Of a stretch of DNA of 64,000 nt, positions 61,587 through 64,000 are shown in pieces. The notes beneath the pieces were generated by a model. That model had not been told where the DNA came from. It saw nothing but the letters and a program-made list of their open reading frames with translations, and made no database searches. The translations under genes were made by a program, and so were the position numbers. This stretch comes from Croceibacterium soli (GTDB taxonomy: Bacteria; Pseudomonadota; Alphaproteobacteria; Sphingomonadales; Sphingomonadaceae). The DNA lies in assembly GCF_009828065.1 (NCBI RefSeq), contig NZ_WTYK01000002.1, positions 310,001 through 374,000 on the forward strand, written 5' to 3'. How positions within the stretch are numbered: the first letter of the stretch is position 1; each line of letters begins with the position of its first letter.

Positions 61587-64000
61587 GCGTCTACCGCGGA
61601 CAGCACCCGGCGGACGGCATCGAGAGCCTCGGCGGCTTTGTCGCCGTCGGGGCCGCCGCCTTGCGCCATGTCCGGCCGCCCGCCGCCGCCCTTGCCGCCG
61701 AGCGCCTCGACACCGGCCTGGACCAATTCGACGGCGCTGAACCGCTCGGTCAGATCGTCGGTCACGCCCACGGCGAACGCCGCGCGCCCTTCGTTCACCG
61801 CGACGATCGCCGCGATGCCCGATCCCATGCGCTTCTTGGCTTCATCGAGCAGGCCGCGCAGTTCCTTCGGGTTCATACCTTCGAAGACCTGACCTGAGAA
61901 CTTCACTCCGCCGAACTCTTCGTCCGCCGACGGCGCGGCTCCTCCGCCTCCGCCGAGCGCGAGCTGCTTCTTCGCCTCGGCCAGTTCGCGTTCGAGCTTG
62001 CGGCGCTCGTCGACCAGCGCGGCGACCCGGCCCTCGACCTCTTCGGGGGATGTCTTGAGCGCCGCGGCCACCGCCTTCAGCGTCTCCTCCCGGCCGACGA
62101 CCCACTGGCGCGCGGCTTCGCCGGTCAGCGCCTCGATCCGGCGCACGCCTGACGAGACCGCGCTTTCCGAGATGATCCGGAACAGGCCGATATCGCCGGT
62201 GGCGCGCACGTGGGTGCCGCCGCACAGCTCGACCGAATAGTTGCGCCCGGGCTCGGTCGTCCGGCCCATCGACAGCACTCGCACTTCCTCGCCGTATTTC
62301 TCGCCGAACAGCGCCAGCGCACCGGCGGAGACGGCATCGTCCGGGCTCATGAGGCGGGTGGTGACCTGCTCGTTGTGACGGATCTCGGCGTTCACTTCGG
62401 CTTCGATCGCCGCGAGCTCCGCCGGGCTCAGCGCCTTGGGGTGCGAGAAGTCGAAGCGCAGCCGGTCTTCCGCCACGAGCGAGCCCTTCTGCGTCACGTG
62501 CTCGCCGAGCGCGTGGCGCAGGGCGGCGTGAAGCAAGTGGGTTGCCGAGTGGTTGGCGCGAACGCGGTCGCGGCGCTCGGCGTCAACTGCCAGGTGCACG
62601 GTGTCGCCCAAAGCGATCGTGCCGCTCTCGATCGTCCCGCGCATGGCGTGCAGCCGGCCGAGCGGCTTGGCGGTATCCTCGACCTTGATGGACAGCCCTT
62701 TGTCGCCGCTGATGCGCCCGGCGTCGCCGGTCTGGCCGCCGCTCTCGCCATAGAACGGCGTCTGGTTGGTCAGGACGATCACCTCCTGCCCGCCATCGGC
62801 CTGCGCGACTTCCTTGCCGTTCACGACCAGCGCGACGACCCGGCCTTCGCCTTCGGTCGAGGCATAGCCGGTGAACTCGGTGGAACCCTCGCGCTCGGCG
62901 ATGTCGAACCACACGTCCTCGTCGGCAGTCGCGCCCGAGCCCTTCCACGCTGCGCGCGCGGCCGCCTTCTGCTGGGCCATTGCCGCATCGAAACCGGCAC
63001 GGTCGACGCGGATGTTACGGTCCCGCAGCGCGTCCTCGGTCAGGTCGTAAGGAAACCCGAACGTGTCGTAGAGACGGAAGGCAGTTTCGCCGGGAAGTTC
63101 GGCACCTTCGGCCATTCCGTCGGTCGCTTCGTCGAGCAGGCGCAGGCCTTTGTCGAGGGTCTGGCGGAAGCGCGTCTCTTCCCGCTGCAGCGTCTCTTCG
63201 ATCAGCGGCTGCGCCCGGCCGAGCTCGGGATAGGCCTGGCCCATCTCGCTGACGAGCGCCGGAACCAGGCGGTGCATCAGCGGATCGCTGGCGCCCAGCA
63301 GGTGCGCATGGCGCATGGCCCGGCGCATGATCCGCCGCAGCACGTAACCGCGGCCTTCGTTGGACGGCAGCACGCCGTCGGCGATCAAGAAGCTGGTGGA
63401 GCGGAGGTGATCGGCGATCACGCGGTGGCTGGCGAGCGCTTCGCCTTCGGCTTTCGCTCCGGCGAGTTCCTCGCTCGCTTCGATCAGCGCACGGAAGGTG
63501 TCGGTCTCGAAGACGTTATGGACGCCCTGCAGCACGGTGGCGATGCGCTCCAGCCCCATGCCGGTGTCGATGCTGGGGCGCGGCAGGTCGCCGACGATCT
63601 GGTCGTTTTCCTGCATGTATTGCATGAACACGAGGTTCCAGATTTCGACAAAGCGGTCGCCGTCCTCGTCGGGCGATCCCGGAGGGCCGCCGGCGACGGA
63701 GGGGCCGTGATCCCAGAAGATCTCCGAGCACGGGCCGCACGGGCCGTCGGCGCCCATGGCCCAGAAGTTGTCCTTCGTGGGGATGCGGATGATCCGCTCC
63801 TCAGGGAGGCCCGCGATCTTCTTCCACAGGCCGAACGCCTCGTCGTCGGTGTGGTAGACCGTCACCGTAAGGCGATCCTTGGCCAGGCCAAGCTCGCCCG
63901 TGACCAGGCCCCAGGCGAGTTCGATCGCGCGTTCCTTGAAGTAGTCGCCGAAGCTGAAATTGCCGAGCATCTCGAACAGGGTGAGATGGCGCGCGGTGTA
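61583..64000 (-). CDS. alaS: Alanyl-tRNA synthetase, N-terminus cut by window end
   Basis: Charges tRNA-Ala. 805 residues are in the window; roughly the first 75 lie beyond position 64000, where the frame is still open ([19 protein letters not shown]). The catalytic core, [15 protein letters not shown] and [15 protein letters not shown], is followed by the tRNA-recognition region, the editing domain with zinc ligands NHSATHLLH and [11 protein letters not shown], and the C-Ala tail with a coiled coil. No truncation or frameshift is seen. Confidence 0.98.
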   Translation of the reverse strand, partial: YTARHLTLFEMLGNFSFGDYFKERAIELAWGLVTGELGLAKDRLTVTVYHTDDEAFGLWKKIAGLPEERIIRIPTKDNFWAMGADGPCGPCSEIFWDHGPSVAGGPPGSPDEDGDRFVEIWNLVFMQYMQENDQIVGDLPRPSIDTGMGLERIATVLQGVHNVFETDTFRALIEASEELAGAKAEGEALASHRVIADHLRSTSFLIADGVLPSNEGRGYVLRRIMRRAMRHAHLLGASDPLMHRLVPALVSEMGQAYPELGRAQPLIEETLQREETRFRQTLDKGLRLLDEATDGMAEGAELPGETAFRLYDTFGFPYDLTEDALRDRNIRVDRAGFDAAMAQQKAAARAAWKGSGATADEDVWFDIAEREGSTEFTGYASTEGEGRVVALVVNGKEVAQADGGQEVIVLTNQTPFYGESGGQTGDAGRISGDKGLSIKVEDTAKPLGRLHAMRGTIESGTIALGDTVHLAVDAERRDRVRANHSATHLLHAALRHALGEHVTQKGSLVAEDRLRFDFSHPKALSPAELAAIEAEVNAEIRHNEQVTTRLMSPDDAVSAGALALFGEKYGEEVRVLSMGRTTEPGRNYSVELCGGTHVRATGDIGLFRIISESAVSSGVRRIEALTGEAARQWVVGREETLKAVAAALKTSPEEVEGRVAALVDERRKLERELAEAKKQLALGGGGGAAPSADEEFGGVKFSGQVFEGMNPKELRGLLDEAKKRMGSGIAAIVAVNEGRAAFAVGVTDDLTERFSAVELVQAGVEALGGKGGGGRPDMAQGGGPDGDKAAEALDAVRRVLSAVDA

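Overview
The window is one contiguous piece of a GC-rich alphaproteobacterial chromosome, most likely from the order Sphingomonadales (Sphingomonadaceae or Erythrobacteraceae). The support is the gene content and order: an F0 ATP synthase operon atpI-atpB-atpE-atpF'-atpF separate from any F1 genes, the run trpF-trpB-trpA-accD-folC, aroA-cmk-rpsA, a CpdR-like receiver beside an N-formylglutamate amidohydrolase, a SapC-family protein and a FYDLN-acid protein. Nearly all genes are housekeeping. I see no integrase, transposase, phage gene or CRISPR array.

Layout. 0-5.1 kb (mostly minus): the N-terminus of an M2 peptidase, an alpha/beta hydrolase coupled to a GFA-family protein, asd and a secreted S9 dipeptidyl peptidase. 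5.1-11.7 kb (minus): the classical ffh-rpsP-rimM-trmD-rplS translation operon, split between rimM and trmD by about 2.9 kb holding vapBC, a thioredoxin-reductase-like flavoprotein, a LysR regulator and a small ORF; trmD has become translationally attached to vapC. 11.8-18.1 kb: tRNA-Ala(GGC), a FYDLN-acid protein, aroA, a Gdx/SugE-type SMR exporter with a guanidine-II-like hairpin, cmk, rpsA and gloB. 18.3-20.9 kb: the F0 operon. 21-30 kb: an HWE-type PAS sensor kinase, the ydbH-ynbE-ydbL envelope operon, radC and a DUF3857/transglutaminase/TPR secreted protein. 30-37.9 kb: purB, lapA-like, pyrF, trpF-trpB-trpA-accD and folC. 37.9-48.5 kb: an AmpG-like permease, rluB-rsmD, a block of repeats, a secreted Thr/Ala-rich protein, a UvrD/PcrA helicase, a ferritin-like/DUF4142 pair, a palindromic repeat array and an RhlE-type helicase. 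48.6-64 kb: a small secreted protein, a GlcD-like flavoprotein, sapC, a candidate small RNA, an N-formylglutamate amidohydrolase divergent from cpdR, tRNA-Val(GAC), a three-gene type III polyketide operon, icd, a GNAT-nitrilase fusion, a CPA2 antiporter and most of alaS (cut by the window end).

The most distinctive feature is the repeat load. At least six families of palindromic intergenic elements are present. One family (13879, 36460 and 40447) contributes functional sequence: two copies carry the Shine-Dalgarno of the next gene (folC, rsmD) and one encodes about the last 54 residues of RluB. Other points to check are the vapBC insertion upstream of essential trmD-rplS, a candidate sRNA with a CCUCCUCCC anti-Shine-Dalgarno motif at 51702-51804, the single ACGG hairpin before the Gdx-like exporter, and the ferritin-like/DUF4142 operon preceded by a C10 tract. 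All functional calls rest on motif and family recognition by eye; no database search was run.
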